Shown: positions 23,357 to 35,657, counted from the stretch's first letter. The stretch: DNA of 64,000 bases from Eumeta japonica (GCA_005406025.1 BGZK01001353.1:1-64000), one strand, 5' to 3'. Numbers and translations: made by a program. The notes: generated by a model not told the origin, from the sequence alone.

Positions 23357-23611
23357 TTCAAAAAACTTTTGACACTTTTTCACTTGAGATACGAACACAA
23401 CTCACGGAACTTTTTACAAGTAATCCTTTACACTAAGCGAATGCAATATCTAAGTGTTCGGCATCATGTTGAATTCGACATTATGAGCGTGGATGGATGT
23501 GGATACGGTTGGAGATTAATCCGTAACTATTGATTTCTCATGTTCGGCGACCTTTGAACATTATTGCTGGCCTCGGTTTGCGCCGGTGCTTCCTCTCGTT
23601 GTGGAGTCGAT

Positions 23612-24480
23612 CTGGAAGAAAAAAAAGTAAGTATAAACTTCTGCACTATAACAGTTTATCGACACGACGTGAGGTATGCGAAGGCCAAATAGATGAGATA
23701 AATATTGGTCTATCTAATGGACTTGTTTGAGCTGAGAATAAATATGTAAATTTTTTCGCTCCAATCACGTTCGAATCTTATGTAGATTTGTAAGTATTTT
23801 TTTTTTCGAAGTTTGGAATTTTATATAAATACTGTGCATGTATATGCTGCGATAATCACATTGTTGGAAGTGCCAAATATGTAAATGAAATGTATTGCAC
23901 ATGTCCGCAACATAATATGGTATTTTTCTGTTTTATGAGTCTATTGCTGAAATAAAAATATAAAAGTTGATTTACGAATAGAAGAACGATTGAAGGAAAG
24001 TATAAACTAGAAGAGAACAGTTATAGTTTAATTCTTTATCTACTAATAAATGAAAATACTTGACATTTTTTTTTCAATAAAACAAGTTTTATACTGTAGC
24101 TATATATGAATTTGCAACTCATAACTAAATAATTCAATCCATATATATTTCATTTGATTATTCGATGAGTGCAGAGATCACACACTTTTAGAGCAATATT
24201 ATTCAAAAATTATTTTGAAATACAGTTTACACACGTGTATAAAGTCTGTAATTTCCATTTAAAAGCTATATATTTATAGATATACATGTCTAAAGACTAA
24301 GTGAGAAACGGCTTTAAAAAGCGTAACAACATATTCAGAGTATTTTTTTCAAAATTTTAGACTCAGTAATTTCGGAGAGAAGAGGGAAATAATCTATTTT
24401 TTTAAATGAAATAAAGAAAAACCTATTTACATTTTTTTTAAACATTTAAATCTTTCATGTCTCTTCGTTTGATACGTCAC
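23612..24480. other. AT-rich DNA, nothing recognised
   Basis: Upstream (minus-strand sense) of the lectin leader. No promoter, gene or repeat was recognised. Confidence 0.35.
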
Positions 24481-24509
24481 ATGGTTCAGTTTGCAAATTA
24501 TTGACGTCA

Positions 24510-24780
24510 TAACGTCTTATAAATCGATGAACGCCGGCTGCACGCACGAAAAAGCATGACTTATTGTCACGTTCCGCCTGAGCCGAGCGTGCGAGCGAGA
24601 GCGCGGAATGAGCGATCTCTCTTCCACTCCATCGGCCGATGAGTCCTAGTCGAATAGAGATAGCGGCCGCACACAACCTACACGTGAACTGTTTTGTCAA
24701 CTGTTTATAAAGTGAAGTGAAAAGTTGATGTGGTTTCCATTGTTTATTACAACGACAATTGCGACAAAAAAAAGGTAATT
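24510..24780 (+). promoter_or_regulatory. Possible promoter and untranslated first exon
   Basis: A CpG-rich stretch with GAGA-like motifs (GCGAGCGAGAGCGCG, about 24590-24605) is followed by TATAAAG at 24706-24712 and, about 60 bp later, a splice-donor-like AG/GTAATT near 24775. This layout resembles an insect promoter followed by an untranslated exon. No good initiator is at the expected position and no downstream exon was found. Confidence 0.25.
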
Positions 24781-24984
24781 AATTCTTGCATTTTAAGAAT
24801 TTGATTAACGATATCATCTCATCTATTTGTTCTTTGATTATTAAAAAAAAGTAGCATCGGTCGGCGAGTGCAGTAATAATAGATTTTAATTCAATTCAAT
24901 TTATAGAAGTACGCAATTTTTCATCAATGTTTTATTATAACGTTATCACGTAAAATTATCGTCCGTAAACCGACTTTACAGACA

Positions 24985-25225
24985 ACCAATGTTTTTTTTA
25001 ATTTTCCAATTTACCCCGCAAAATGACCCCTACATTCGGAAATCATTTATTTAGTTTACACGTTCGTATTTGGGTCACATAAATTCATATGCGTACCAAC
25101 TTTTCGAGTTAATTGGTCCAGTAGACTCGAAGCGAATTGACTGTGACAGACGGGCAGACAGACAAACTAATGATCATCAAAGGATACCGTTTTGTTCATA
25201 GGGACATCAGAGCCCAGAAAAAAAA
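24985..25225 (-). mobile_element. Fragment of AGGGTTCCGTAC-family repeat
   Basis: On the plus strand, CAAAATGACCCCTACATTCG, then ACGTTCGTATTTGGGTCAC, GGTCCAGTAGACTCGAAG and TGACAGACGGGCAGACAGAC parallel the minus-strand copy at 44750-44920 (ACTGACCCCCATATTC, CATCCGTGTTTAGGTTAC, TCTGTCAC). It ends near GGGACATCAGAGCCCAG, where the terminal GGAACCCTAAA is decayed. Confidence 0.65.
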
Positions 25226-27639
25226 GTTAAACAGGCGTATGGTTTGCATTAATTTATCTGGATCTTGTAATAAATTATAATATGTAATAGAAAAATGAAA
25301 ATATGAAATATAAAAGGTGTTTTAAATTATCTAACCAAATCGGATAACGGCAATTGTTCGACGTTACGTCTTTTTTTGTTTTTAGAGAAACACCCGTTAC
25401 GATTACTAGTTATCTTAATAAATTAATAGTGAAATATTTGTTTTCAAAAAATGGACTACGAGGTGTGGACGTGCTCGATCTGGCGAAACTCGTAAGGTTC
25501 GCCGTTCTGCGGGTTTAGCATGAAGCTCTTGATAAGTCTCTCTATAGCGCTATTCCTTTCATTCATTATGTTGTGCGAGAAAGACAATCTTGTAGAAAGA
25601 CTGTTGTCTAGGGAGTCGTGCCAGGCCTGCTCAATTCGTATACATATTGTTCTATTGGCGAAATACAGTTAATGATTGTATTATATATCGCGTGACCGAA
25701 ATGTTAAGCTTCTTATTAACTTATCTCGAAGTTTAGAGCTAGTTAAATTTCAAATTTCTTTATGGATTACTTGGTGCATGATTCCAAATATTAAATGGCT
25801 TCCAAGCAATCGGGCATTATGGAGGATGTTAATTTCAAATATTTCCTATGCTGGAAGCAAAACGACTCTAACATGCCTTCAGTACGTACCTACTTAAAAT
25901 ACAACACAGTTTATATACACCGCAGAAAAGTTATTGTGGTCGCAAACAAAAGAACATAATAGTGCCCGCGTCCGTTCGGGTCGTTTGGTCGAGCTGAATC
26001 GAAATAGGCTCAAATATACACATGCAGAGCGAGTAACCGTACACCTCACCGAGACCGCAATGCAGTCGATGCGTGCGCGCATAAAACCGCCGGAGCTTTA
26101 GTGAAGAGCTGGATGTGGTTTAAAAAAAAGTCCTGGATTAGCGCCAGAAACTAACATTCTACTTCCTTTGCTTTTTGAGCCCTTAAATTAACTAATTAAT
26201 AAAACGAAATTTCATTTTATTCTTGACAGACGACGTTATAACTAATTACGTTATGACAAAACGAAAAAAAATTAAACAATGGATGGATTCAAAACAAAAG
26301 ACATAACAAACAATTTAATAAGTACCTACCAAAAAAAAATTACACATTTTTTTACACGTTATTCTAAAACTTTAAAAAAAAATATATCAACAGGATTACG
26401 TTTTGTCTACATCAAATTAATTTAACTAAAAATAGCTTGCGAGACCCTGAGCATAATTTCATGATACTATTGCAGTAGATTGCGAAATGTAGACAGTAAA
26501 AAGAAGAGTGATTATAAATGTAGAATTTAAAGTTCTTGGCCTCCACTATTCTTCAAACGCCACGATATGCATATGACATTTTTTAAAACAATTTTAATTT
26601 CGATTTATCATTAATTATATCATTACAGTCAGTTTATCGTATATTTATTAGTATTGGAGTCATATAAGCTCAATTTTTATCTGAAAATATAGACAAATAA
26701 TATTATGTCGTACTTAGGTTTCTATCTTAACCGACTACAAAAGCGCACTCTCTCGGAGTTATATTTCAAATTTACGGATTTAGACGTCGAAACATCCACG
26801 CTATTCTAGTGTAGATTTAGTGTTCTCGTTGCGAAAGTGGTAATCCATTAGTTGAGCGATGGAGTGAACTTGATTAATTCTTAAATTCGCCTGTGGTCTG
26901 TATACGAGCCTTTTAAAACTCACGATTCAAAAGCAACACGATGATCATGCGTCCACTGCATTGTACCTACATAGCATAATGATTGCTATAACAAGTCGGT
27001 ATGCCGTGTGTATTGTAACGAGCTTGTTAAGTTCTTGGTGCAACGAAAGTGATACTTGAAATGCTTTAGACAAATTTGAGTGTAACACTCGCGTGTTTGT
27101 CTGAGACGACGTAATAATAGGTAAAATGAAATAAGAAAAAAGAGTTAAATAAAAAAAAAAAAACTTTTAGTGAATAAAAAAGCAAAGAAATATCGGTCAC
27201 AAATAAAGGCGTTTAATAAATTTTCTTTCCGAAAATTTTGTATTGTCACAAAATAAGCAGTTTTATTAAATTACGATTTATTTATGAATTTAGCTGAACT
27301 TCGAGTTGATTATTGTTATGAAGAATGAAGGTACGGGACTGTAAATATTTTTCCTTTAATATAAATCACGTCTGATGTTAATATATGAAATACATTTTTA
27401 GTGTTTTGGGTTGTATATTTATTACTATTAGATAAATTCCATGAATTCATAACGAAACCAAGTTACGAACTTAAGGGCACTCGATGCTCTCGAACTTTCC
27501 TATAGATACGCAGCTGTTCAGGGAGCAGCATTCAAGAAGCACGGTGCACGTACTATATGCTAATTAGGCATGTGAGAAAATTTTATGGAACCGACTACAC
27601 TCGTGTCGAGTGGTTATCGCATACCTGTGTGGATGTTAA
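25226..27639. other. Gene-free stretch, nothing recognised
   Basis: AT-rich with a CpG-richer patch at 25960-26095. The minus-strand open frame at 25894-26082 lies there and shows no domain. No exon or repeat could be named. Confidence 0.35.
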
Positions 27640-27745
27640 AAGTAAGGCGGACGGAGTTTTGCCTCGCAACGGATAATGCATTGCACGGCGGCGGGCCGCG
27701 TGACACGTGCGAGCGGGCGGAGGGTGGCCATGGGAATGCAATTAT
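27640..27745. other. CpG-rich islet with an E-box
   Basis: A GC-rich patch containing CGGCGGCGGGCCGCG and a palindromic CACGTG E-box near 27702. No open exon. Confidence 0.3.
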
Positions 27746-29009
27746 TACCCAACTTTTTTAATAAATTCGAAAAATAATATTAAATACGACAAACATTTGA
27801 ATAGCTATCATCGCTGCCTGGAATCGAACTCATGAAGAATTGGAAAATTTTTGACGCTACTTTAACAAAGTGAGTCTGGCGAAGTTGACAATCTAATGAC
27901 AGTCGATAGATTTACTTAGTGATCGTGAATTTACGAGTAGTACGTATGAGAGCGAGTCGACTCGATATGGGGCGCGTCAATCGTTGCCCAGTAATACTTT
28001 ATCCTATTTTATTACGGTCATAAGGACATACCTGATTAATATCGTTTTAACACCACATTAAAAATGGACCATATGTAATCCTAGAAGATTTAATAACTAT
28101 GGCATTACTATAGCGATTTTTTAACTTACGTAGTTAGTCATCCCTAAAGACATTAACGTTCTGTTAGTCCGTTAAAATATGACATAAAAGTTATTTTTGT
28201 ATTAAAAATTTAGGTTCCATAAAAATGCGTTACACCTCGCTCGACCTTCAAGGGCTGCGTAACATTGTATTTTTAGGCGGTATCGTTAAATAATTCGTGT
28301 TCCGTTATTCGTAAACCCTGATTCTCGGTTACGGTGGAGCATTGGATCAGAGATATATTTGTACAGACCGTCAAAATCAATATATGTTTCGTGCAAAACA
28401 TTTTTCTTGGAAGCGTAATGATAAATGGCATATCGATAAGCCTTGAAATCGTTTCGAGTCCATATAGATTAATTTTTTCGTATAAGCATATTCTTGATTT
28501 ATTAAAAACGAATAGATTTTCAACATTTTATGCTTTACCATTAAAAAGAATGTTTATTGACATTTAAAAATATCTTTTTAACTAATAATTTTTAGATACT
28601 AGTACCTAATTAGCAAGTATTGCATAGAATTACGTTCTTAAAATGTATTTCAAATAATTTTTTAGCTTTATGCAAAGCAATATTTAGCCTATATTTATCC
28701 GGTCATTATGAAGATATATTTTGGCATTTGAAATTTGAAAAGGACCATAAATGTATGTAAATGAAGTGAATAAAACAGTTACCTAGTTTCACTTAAGATA
28801 ATATAAGAATATTTCAGAAACGTATGAGTGACAATTTTTGTCCCTCTATATTAACTATATTTTGTTATATATAACTTTACATATGTAAAAACACAAACAT
28901 AGTATTTTACAATTGGAACTTTTAAAAATAATCCTAGTTGCAAAAATACTTTACCCTACTGCTTATAGAAGACAAAATTCGATATTTAAACATTTAAAAA
29001 GATTGCGTT
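27746..29009. other. AT-rich DNA, nothing recognised
   Basis: No coding or repeat signal recognised. Confidence 0.4.
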
Positions 29010-29190
29010 AATTTTCCCATTCCCCCATCCATCAATCTCCTCCCAACTATAGCACACTCGTATCTCCCAAGATATACTATTTTTACCAAAAAAAGCGGTA
29101 ACGTATTGATGACTTCTCTGGGGTTGCGAGTGTCCACGGGCAGCGGTGAGCACCTGCTTTTTGATAACACGCAAGCTCCTTTGCCATTCG
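29010..29190 (+). mobile_element. LINE/SINE 3'-tail fragment, copy A
   Basis: GCGGTAACGTATTGATGAC, then TTGCGAGTGTCCACGGGCAG and CGGTGAGCACCTGC match, in order, the segment at 51329-51410 (GCCGGTAACGCAGTAGTG, TTGCGATTGTCCATGGAC, AGTGATCACCTAC). I recognise this as a very common lepidopteran non-LTR retroelement tail. The minus-strand open frames here (28986-29319) are shadows of it. Confidence 0.7.
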
Positions 29191-30718
29191 AATCGATATA
29201 AAATAAAAAAAAATCATAATAGTAATTATTATCTGCCATAGCGCGTAACGATCAATGGCTATTTTTCCATAAATATCGTGTCTCGTGTGCCATAAATATA
29301 AATGTCTCCAACGTGGCAAAAAAATCTATTGCAGTTGGCTTGTGCTTTAAATGTAAAACAATGTTGAACAGAGAATCCAACACGAAGTTGCAGCGCTGCA
29401 AAATACAGCTCTATAAAAACTTCATAGAACTTCCAAGATATATAAATAGCTGAAAAATTTTAATGTATAGACACGAAAATCATAAATTATTATTATTATT
29501 TTAAAATTATATTCGTCTAAGATCGAAATTATTATGGTATTTTTTTTAAAGCTCTCATTTAAAAGGTTTTTTTTTCTTTTTTTTGTTAATACCTCCATGT
29601 AGTCACCGCTGTAACCCTTATAAATTCATTTCAGTGAATATTTGTCATTTTACCTGCAATTTGAACAAGCTCACCGTCAAGAGATGATCCTGTTTGCGAC
29701 ATACGTATTCGAATTTATCACGAAAGCTATATTCGTATATAGACTTTTGAGTGTCGAAGCGTTATCTCACGAGAAAACAATTGTGGCTGTAGCATCAGGT
29801 CAAGGTCATTAAGTTAATCTATTGTTACCAAATATACATTTTATTAATGTATAATTAAAATTTCAACTGAATCAAATCAATTTAATTCGTCTCCGGCGAC
29901 TATCGAAATTTCACATTACACAAACAGACGGACAACGGATCAGGTGGGGTACAATAAAAAACAATCTCCTATGAAATTACGGTCTGTAATAGCTAGCAGT
30001 GTCTGGTATACATAAGTAGCGATACAACGACTTAATAAAACGTACGGTATAAGAGCACAAGGACCGCTTCGTGAAATAGCGACGCAGCCATTCACCTCCC
30101 TGTTATATATATATTACACAGAACTTAAATCTTATCACAGTTATAAAAGCAAAACGGCTAGGAATAATTGTGGTTTACATAAGTTTACTGCATTTATTAA
30201 TTCCATAGCATTTTTCAAATTGATCACCACATAAGGAAAACGAAAGATAAGCACAAATTTCAAAATATATCCTCCAAGAGATAAGATCATCTGTCGAATA
30301 ATCCTTAAAGCGAATTAAGGGTATCCGATAATCGCCAAAAGCTGCCTGCGAAATTCGCCTCGCCCTTTGACCGTGAACGTGTTGCTGCTTTCGCGTGACC
30401 GATTTCCTTAAAGGGCTATTTACATCAACACGTCCGCGCCGCTTGTGTAAACTGTTGGCCCAAGTGAAAGTAGGCGCTCAGTACTGTTAGAATTCTCTAC
30501 GTACTAGATACAGGTCGTAGCGGCGAGACCCCCAGCCTTCCTTAAGTAGAAGATTGTTGTCGGATTTTGCACCGTCTGCATACAGATGAGATTCTTCAAA
30601 ACGCCATTGTTTTGGAAATGAGCTCTTAACGCTAATGCCCGCGAGTACAGAATATCGTATGCACATATTATGTACAGCTATTTTAATTCATTTGGCTCCC
30701 GTTTTATTTTTATGATAT
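29191..30718. other. Gene-free stretch with a nuclear-receptor-type direct repeat
   Basis: AGGTCAAGGTCA at 29797-29808 is two abutting nuclear-receptor half sites and contains the FTZ-F1/ERR monomer motif TCAAGGTCA. A similar TGACCTTGA lies at 39996-40004. CpG-richer DNA occurs around 30340-30560. No gene was found. Confidence 0.3.
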
Positions 30719-30777
30719 GTCAATTCGTATATGACTGATATTATTACATATAATATCAAAGTCATATACGAATTGAC
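30719..30777. repeat. Foldback, 26-bp stem, plus a third arm copy
   Basis: Arms 30719-30744 and 30750-30777 pair completely apart from a 2-nt bulge (AA at 30758-30759), around loop TACAT. The outer arm motif ATACGAATTGACTTA is repeated again in direct orientation near 30793-30807, giving three copies within 90 bp. Confidence 0.9.
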
Positions 30778-31640
30778 TTATACGAATGAAATATACGAAT
30801 TGACTTACATAATAAAGTAAACCGGTGGCTTTTATTTGTAGAATTAAATCCAGAGCTTAAGTGCATCAATACATATAATATTAATTAGTGACGCAATCAA
30901 AAAAAAATGTCCCATACCTTTTATTGGGAGATCATTTAACGTCTTAAGGCGAATATAACAAATCGTGGATCGAGTCCAGATAGCAAATTCAAATTTTGTC
31001 CAAATTATACGACGTTAATTACATATTAAAAATTATACGAGTAGCATGCGCAAACGATAGCTTTCCGTTTTTTTTTATTACTCTACATATTATTTTGTTC
31101 TCATATCGAATGACAAGTGGTGACTTGCCCATAATTTATATTCCAAAGAGCTCGTTTGATAACTGCCAACGCTTTTGCTATCGACGAAAAAAAACAACCC
31201 ACTCAAGTCCTATCTGGGACCACCGAAACAGCTTAGACTTCTAGGAAATGAAGCAGATATCAAAATCTAAACGCGTGAAAAGAGGGTGTGCGAGGTACAA
31301 TAGGAGCAATTAATTTACAAAAAAAAAAAAGGCATTCAAAACAAGCCATTTCTTTTTCGCATCTGAACTAATAGATCTGTTATCATAATTTTAAATGTGC
31401 GCATTTCGTCGTCGAGGTCTTTCAACACAAAAACTGAATAATGCATGTACGTCTGGAACGTATCATATCGCTAAAGGAGCAGAGGAGAGGCGGCAGCTGG
31501 CGTTCAATGCTCCCGCCATCTGACGTCTCGACATTCTATTATGTGACTTCTTTTATTATTCACTTCGTTAACGTCGTTTACTCTGGTACGTAAGTATATG
31601 TTTTGACGTCAGGGCACATTTTCTTACTTTTGTGATAAAT
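30778..31640. other. AT-rich DNA, nothing recognised
   Basis: No gene recognised. The 82-codon frame at 30996-31244 shows no domain. Confidence 0.35.
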
Positions 31641-31643
31641 GGA

Positions 31644-31663
31644 ATATATATATATATATATAT
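31644..31663. repeat. (TA)n microsatellite
   Basis: A short uninterrupted alternating TA run of about 20 bp. Confidence 0.9.
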
Positions 31664-31699
31664 GACTATACAAGCATTATCTTAAATTATACGCGTGTA

Positions 31700-31952
31700 T
31701 AAGGTTGCCAGTTCGCCAAACCTAATAGCCGGACAGACCAGCCAGTTTGGCCGGACATTTGGGTAATAAAACCGAACATCCTACATTATTGAGGATTTTG
31801 TATGTCAGTATTAATGTCCGGCTTTTTACATTTCGCTCTTTTGCGAAATGTAAAAAGCCGGACAGGCCGGACACCGTTTATTTTGGCCGGACGCCGGAGG
31901 CAATCAAAAAGCCTAATTATGTCCGGGTTTATCCGGACGACTGGCAATCCTA
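31700..31952. mobile_element. 253-bp hAT-like foldback MITE rich in CCGGAC motifs
   Basis: The terminal repeats TAAGGTTGCCAG and CTGGCAATCCTA are imperfect inverted repeats, and the element is flanked by 8-mers CGCGTGTA (31692-31699) and TGCGTGTA (31953-31960), differing at one base. TAGGGTTGCCA-type ends with an 8-bp duplication fit hAT elements. Inside are repeated CCGGAC/GTCCGG hexamers on both strands and a central perfect hairpin: arms 31815-31836 and 31843-31864, loop TCTTTT. The overlapping open frames at 31747-32034 are by-products. It has no transposase. Confidence 0.8.
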
Positions 31953-31960
31953 TGCGTGTA

Positions 31961-32741
31961 GATCATTTCTCAAGAATAGTTTAAATACTATGACATCTGG
32001 AAATGTAAAAAATCTACCGGCTATAAGAACGTAAAATTTACAACAGTAGTGATCTAAAGCGAGTGAAAATGTTTGATCAGAGAAATAGCGTAGCGAATTA
32101 ACGAATTGTCTGGAACCACATACGACTCATTCCATGGTTACAAGGGACTTGGCTACTTACATCGAGAAAAATAAACTCAATTAGCAAATTCATTGAGCAA
32201 TAACGAATGATCATGGTAAATATTGCAGATAAATTGACTAAAAGCTATCCTGAGGTAATATTTGCTCAATTATCGTTATTGATAAGGGAAAGACCACCAG
32301 TTAATCAAATAAAATATCTAGATGCGGCTTCTATATTTAAAAATTAAGTCGATAAGACACAATTAGGACAAGATGCAAAAAAAAAACATACATAATGCTA
32401 AAATGTTACACATCTGAGAAAAGAGAAACTAAAACGAGTTGAAAGATTATCAGATTAAAATAAAAAAAATGCTAATCTCTTCATTTAAAATTTGACCTGA
32501 ATTTAACTAAATATAGCTTTAACTCAAGTAAAACTAACAAGACATTTACATTATACAATATCTATCCACATTTACTATGCTATGCATGTAAGGTTGCACT
32601 GCTGCTGTGCATGTAAGCTAGTCGATTACATAATCCTTTTACTGTCCTTTCGACCTGTAAAGAACTCTGGTTTGTTCCTCAACGATGCCCTTTAATAAGG
32701 AAGAAAGTAGATTTTCTCGGTACTTATGTATCGAAATTTCA
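31961..32741. other. AT-rich DNA, nothing recognised
   Basis: No gene or repeat recognised. Confidence 0.4.
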
Positions 32742-32773
32742 TCGCCTTCAGTCGCACTCTTGACTGAAGGCGA
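32742..32773. repeat. Perfect 12-bp stem hairpin
   Basis: TCGCCTTCAGTC at 32742-32753 pairs exactly with GACTGAAGGCGA at 32762-32773 across an 8-nt loop. A short ATG/ATA trinucleotide run follows at 32780-32802. Confidence 0.85.
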
Positions 32774-32802
32774 AGCACTGATGATGATGATAATAATAAT
32801 AT

Positions 32803-33359
32803 TGTAATCTGATATTTCCGGTTTAGCAATTTAAGCACTCGCTTTGCATGCAAAAGGTTCTTTAAGTGATTCTGGATTCCATTCTAATTCGGACGAAAAT
32901 GTCGTTACCAATTTCGCTTCCGATGCCCGGATCTGGAGTGTCTCAGTTCATGTTTCAGACTTACCCCAGTACTAATCCCAATACCGTAGAAAGATTTTAC
33001 TAGTTCCAGATCATTATGAGTATAGTGTTTGTCTACAAAGTAAACACAATAAAAAATATTAACAAAAACTGTATATCATAATGATGCTCATCATTTCTTA
33101 CACAAGACGTGTTCGTTTGACCGCAAACCGAACACAGTATTTCTTTATCGCCACGGAACGCTACTCTCGCAATTTAACTTAAGTCTATACAACACAAACT
33201 GCAGCTCGAAGATAGAACTAACTAATTTTCATGACTGTGATACGTAGCACCGTTAAAACAAACGTTTGAATTGGAATTAATTTATCAGATGTCCTATCGC
33301 ATATCTCATGTAGATATACGAGTTGTGTTAAAACAATAAAATACATTAGTATTTAGCTG
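32803..33359. other. Gene-free stretch, nothing recognised
   Basis: No coding or repeat signal recognised. Confidence 0.4.
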
Positions 33360-33600
33360 AGCGGCGCCGGCGTCCATTGCGCCAATATACCCACTTGTAT
33401 CCCGTTCAATTACTATACGGAAATAAACAGCGAATTCAACCTTGAGCCGAAAGGTGGCCAGAATACGCCGCTCCCGGGAAATGGGCCGTAAGTCGTTCTC
33501 ATTGGCGATTTAATATCGCCGCCGATAGATCTTGTCGCGATCCGCGCCGATGGCTTTACGGCCGCGTCTAACGGCTTCCGTCATCGCCGCGATTTAACGT
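33360..33600. other. CpG-rich islet, possible regulatory DNA
   Basis: Strongly CpG-rich for its surroundings, with recurrent GCCGCCGAT/CGCGATT-like words. No open exon or splice sites were seen. Confidence 0.35.
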
Positions 33601-34269
33601 ATATTGTGCATTGATATATTTAGATATAAAAAGATTTATATAATTCATATATCAATGTAGTTGTGACTCTATCGCACATCCAACCTTTTGATGTAGACGG
33701 TTTAACGGCCGATATCTTTGATCGATGTTTTGCATATTATGGAATAATTTAAAATTCATAATAAATCTTAAAATTGAACATGTATATTATGTACAGAATT
33801 ATGATAAAGCAAATAGACGAAGTTAAATATTAACATGTAATAATAATCTGTGATTTGCCAAGTCTGCACTTTGCAGAAATTTAATATAAGATTATCGTTG
33901 TTATTGATAATACCATTAACGATATAAATGGCTAGAATTTTGGAGCATTATGTGGCTCTATACCGGCTTTCATATGTCTGCGTGTACACTGCACGCCCAT
34001 GATGTGTGTACAAGTAAAAACTACTGTAATTTAATTTTCGCAGTTACATCTTTTAGCATTTAACTTGCTTGAAAAATAGTGTACAATTTTTTAAAAGCTA
34101 AAATACGAACTATACGAGTTTTACCAAAGCGCTTTTTCCATATAAAATCATATAAAGCATTTAGTAATATTTATATTAATGTATATGTACAAACGGAATC
34201 TCAATCACTCATTACGAGATCTTCAAAATTACAGGTTCGATTGAGACAAAAATTGGTCAGATGATAGTT
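33601..34269. other. AT-rich DNA, nothing recognised
   Basis: No gene or named repeat. Confidence 0.4.
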
Positions 34270-34914
34270 TGTATAAAGATCCACTAAGAATGGATTTTTA
34301 AAATTCACTTTTTAAGGCGGTTGAATGGGGTGATGAACTTTGTATGAAACCGTTTTATAGACCGAGGTACGACTTTGAAATCAATGATAATCAGGATGGT
34401 TTGTATAATTTCTGAAAAAAAAAGAATTTGGCTCCGACTTCGTCTGCGTATTTGTACTATTGAACTTAATTGCTGTACCGATTCCATAAATTCTTTCACT
34501 AATAAAAATCTACAATATTCCCGAGTAAAATAGACTATTAATATTTCTCTCGGTCTCGTCCGCATATTTGTATTATTATATCGACTCTAAAAAACTTACT
34601 TCACTCATAGCAAGCTACTCTATTTCCGAGTAATATAGCTTATATTTCATTTTGGTACGTCTGAATCTGAACCGTGACCGACATTAAAATTTAAATCAAA
34701 AGCAGGACAACGAACGGAATCGTGACTCGAGACTGGGGCCGAAATGGAAAATGGGTTCGAAATCAAAATCGAGCGTGAAAGAAGATTAGAATCAAGAGCG
34801 GGACCAGGAGCAGAGTTGAGAGAGGGAATAGGAACGACGGCATTATCGTTCAATATAAAAGCATCAAGGAATATAATCTATGTCCACAGGGCGAAGTCGC
34901 GGGCGAGAGGCTAG
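34270..34914 (+). mobile_element. Non-autonomous Helitron remnant, 3' end intact
   Basis: The right end GGGCGAAGTCGCGGGCGAGAGG then CTAG (34911-34914) followed by host T is a Helitron-type terminus: a GC-rich near-terminal hairpin, then CTRR. The left limit is approximate; no TC terminus was found. From 34660 to 34845 it carries a purine-rich, irregular hexamer-like repeat (GAATCG, GGACCA and variants), also seen in the element ending at 37821. The minus-strand 68-codon frame at 34647-34853 is merely this repeat translated. Confidence 0.65.
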
Positions 34915-35214
34915 TGTTCAAATGTAACTCTATGCTCTGTAGCTGAGCAAATAATGTTTTCATCTCGGTAATTAGCTCATTCAACGTACACGCGTTTGAG
35001 GTGATGTTTAATTAAAAAAAAAGAGGTAAACTAAAATTCTAAGAAGTTAGATAATCGTCTCATAGAACGAAAATAAATATAGATTTGAGTAAAGCAAACT
35101 TACATAAAATTCCAATACCTATGCCAATACGAAACAGTGTGAAGTGCAATAGGCGTGATTAGTCACGGACTCGGAAAAAGAAATAGAATCTTTCTGCACC
35201 GAACGAATTGTGGT
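34915..35214. other. AT-rich DNA, nothing recognised
   Basis: No gene or repeat recognised. Confidence 0.4.
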
Positions 35215-35363
35215 TATTTCGAGAGGATCTCTTAGGAGCGCGCATGATTTGTTGATAAGAGGAGAAGCTCGCGTGGGCGGCCCGAGAACGGTCTGTTACG
35301 TGAGCGAAAGTACGGCACGTACCCGCGCCGGAGTCGGCGCTACGTGCCATATGCAGCGGCGGC

Positions 35364-35398
35364 TATAAATAACGAGAGCTTTTTCGGTGTTCTCATTT
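35364..35398 (+). promoter_or_regulatory. TATA box plus arthropod initiator, predicted core promoter
   Basis: TATAAATA at 35364-35371 is followed by TCATTT at 35393-35398, placing the initiator A (35395) 31 bp from the first T of the TATA box, the spacing expected of an insect core promoter. The upstream 150 bp is CpG-rich. Downstream, a CRE palindrome TGACGTCA lies at 35500-35507. The first ATGs give only very short frames (2 and 22 codons), so the product is unknown; a non-coding transcript or an untranslated first exon are both possible. Confidence 0.4.
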
Positions 35399-35657
35399 AT
35401 CCGCTTTGTCGTTTCACGATCCTTTTCCAGGAAGCTCACCTTGGCTTTTATCATCGTAATATTTAACTGTGTTGCAATGTCGTAGCGTTAGCTTCCACAT
35501 GACGTCACTGCAGGCCCATACACTCTCGCAGTGTTTCCATTTGAGATGGAAGGATTTACGTCTTTAGGTCTCCAAGCTGAGTTAATGCGATTAGGCATTT
35601 GGAGTCTTTAACGACCGTTGTTACTATTGTGGTTGAAATGCGCTCTTTTACTGATTT

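Noticed and set aside
29860..29990. Possible further AGGGTTCCGTAC-family fragment around the word AAACAGACGGACAAC
   Set aside because: Only one short word matches, and the flanks do not align with other copies.
31747..32034. Overlapping 95- and 60-codon frames
   Set aside because: They lie largely inside the hAT-like MITE and translate its repeated CCGGAC hexamers and hairpin.
34647..34853. 68-codon minus frame with repeated Ser/Asn/Pro
   Set aside because: It is the GAATCG-type internal repeat of a Helitron read in one frame.
35498..35566. 22-codon frame downstream of the predicted promoter
   Set aside because: Too short, no signal peptide or domain, and not distinguishable from chance.
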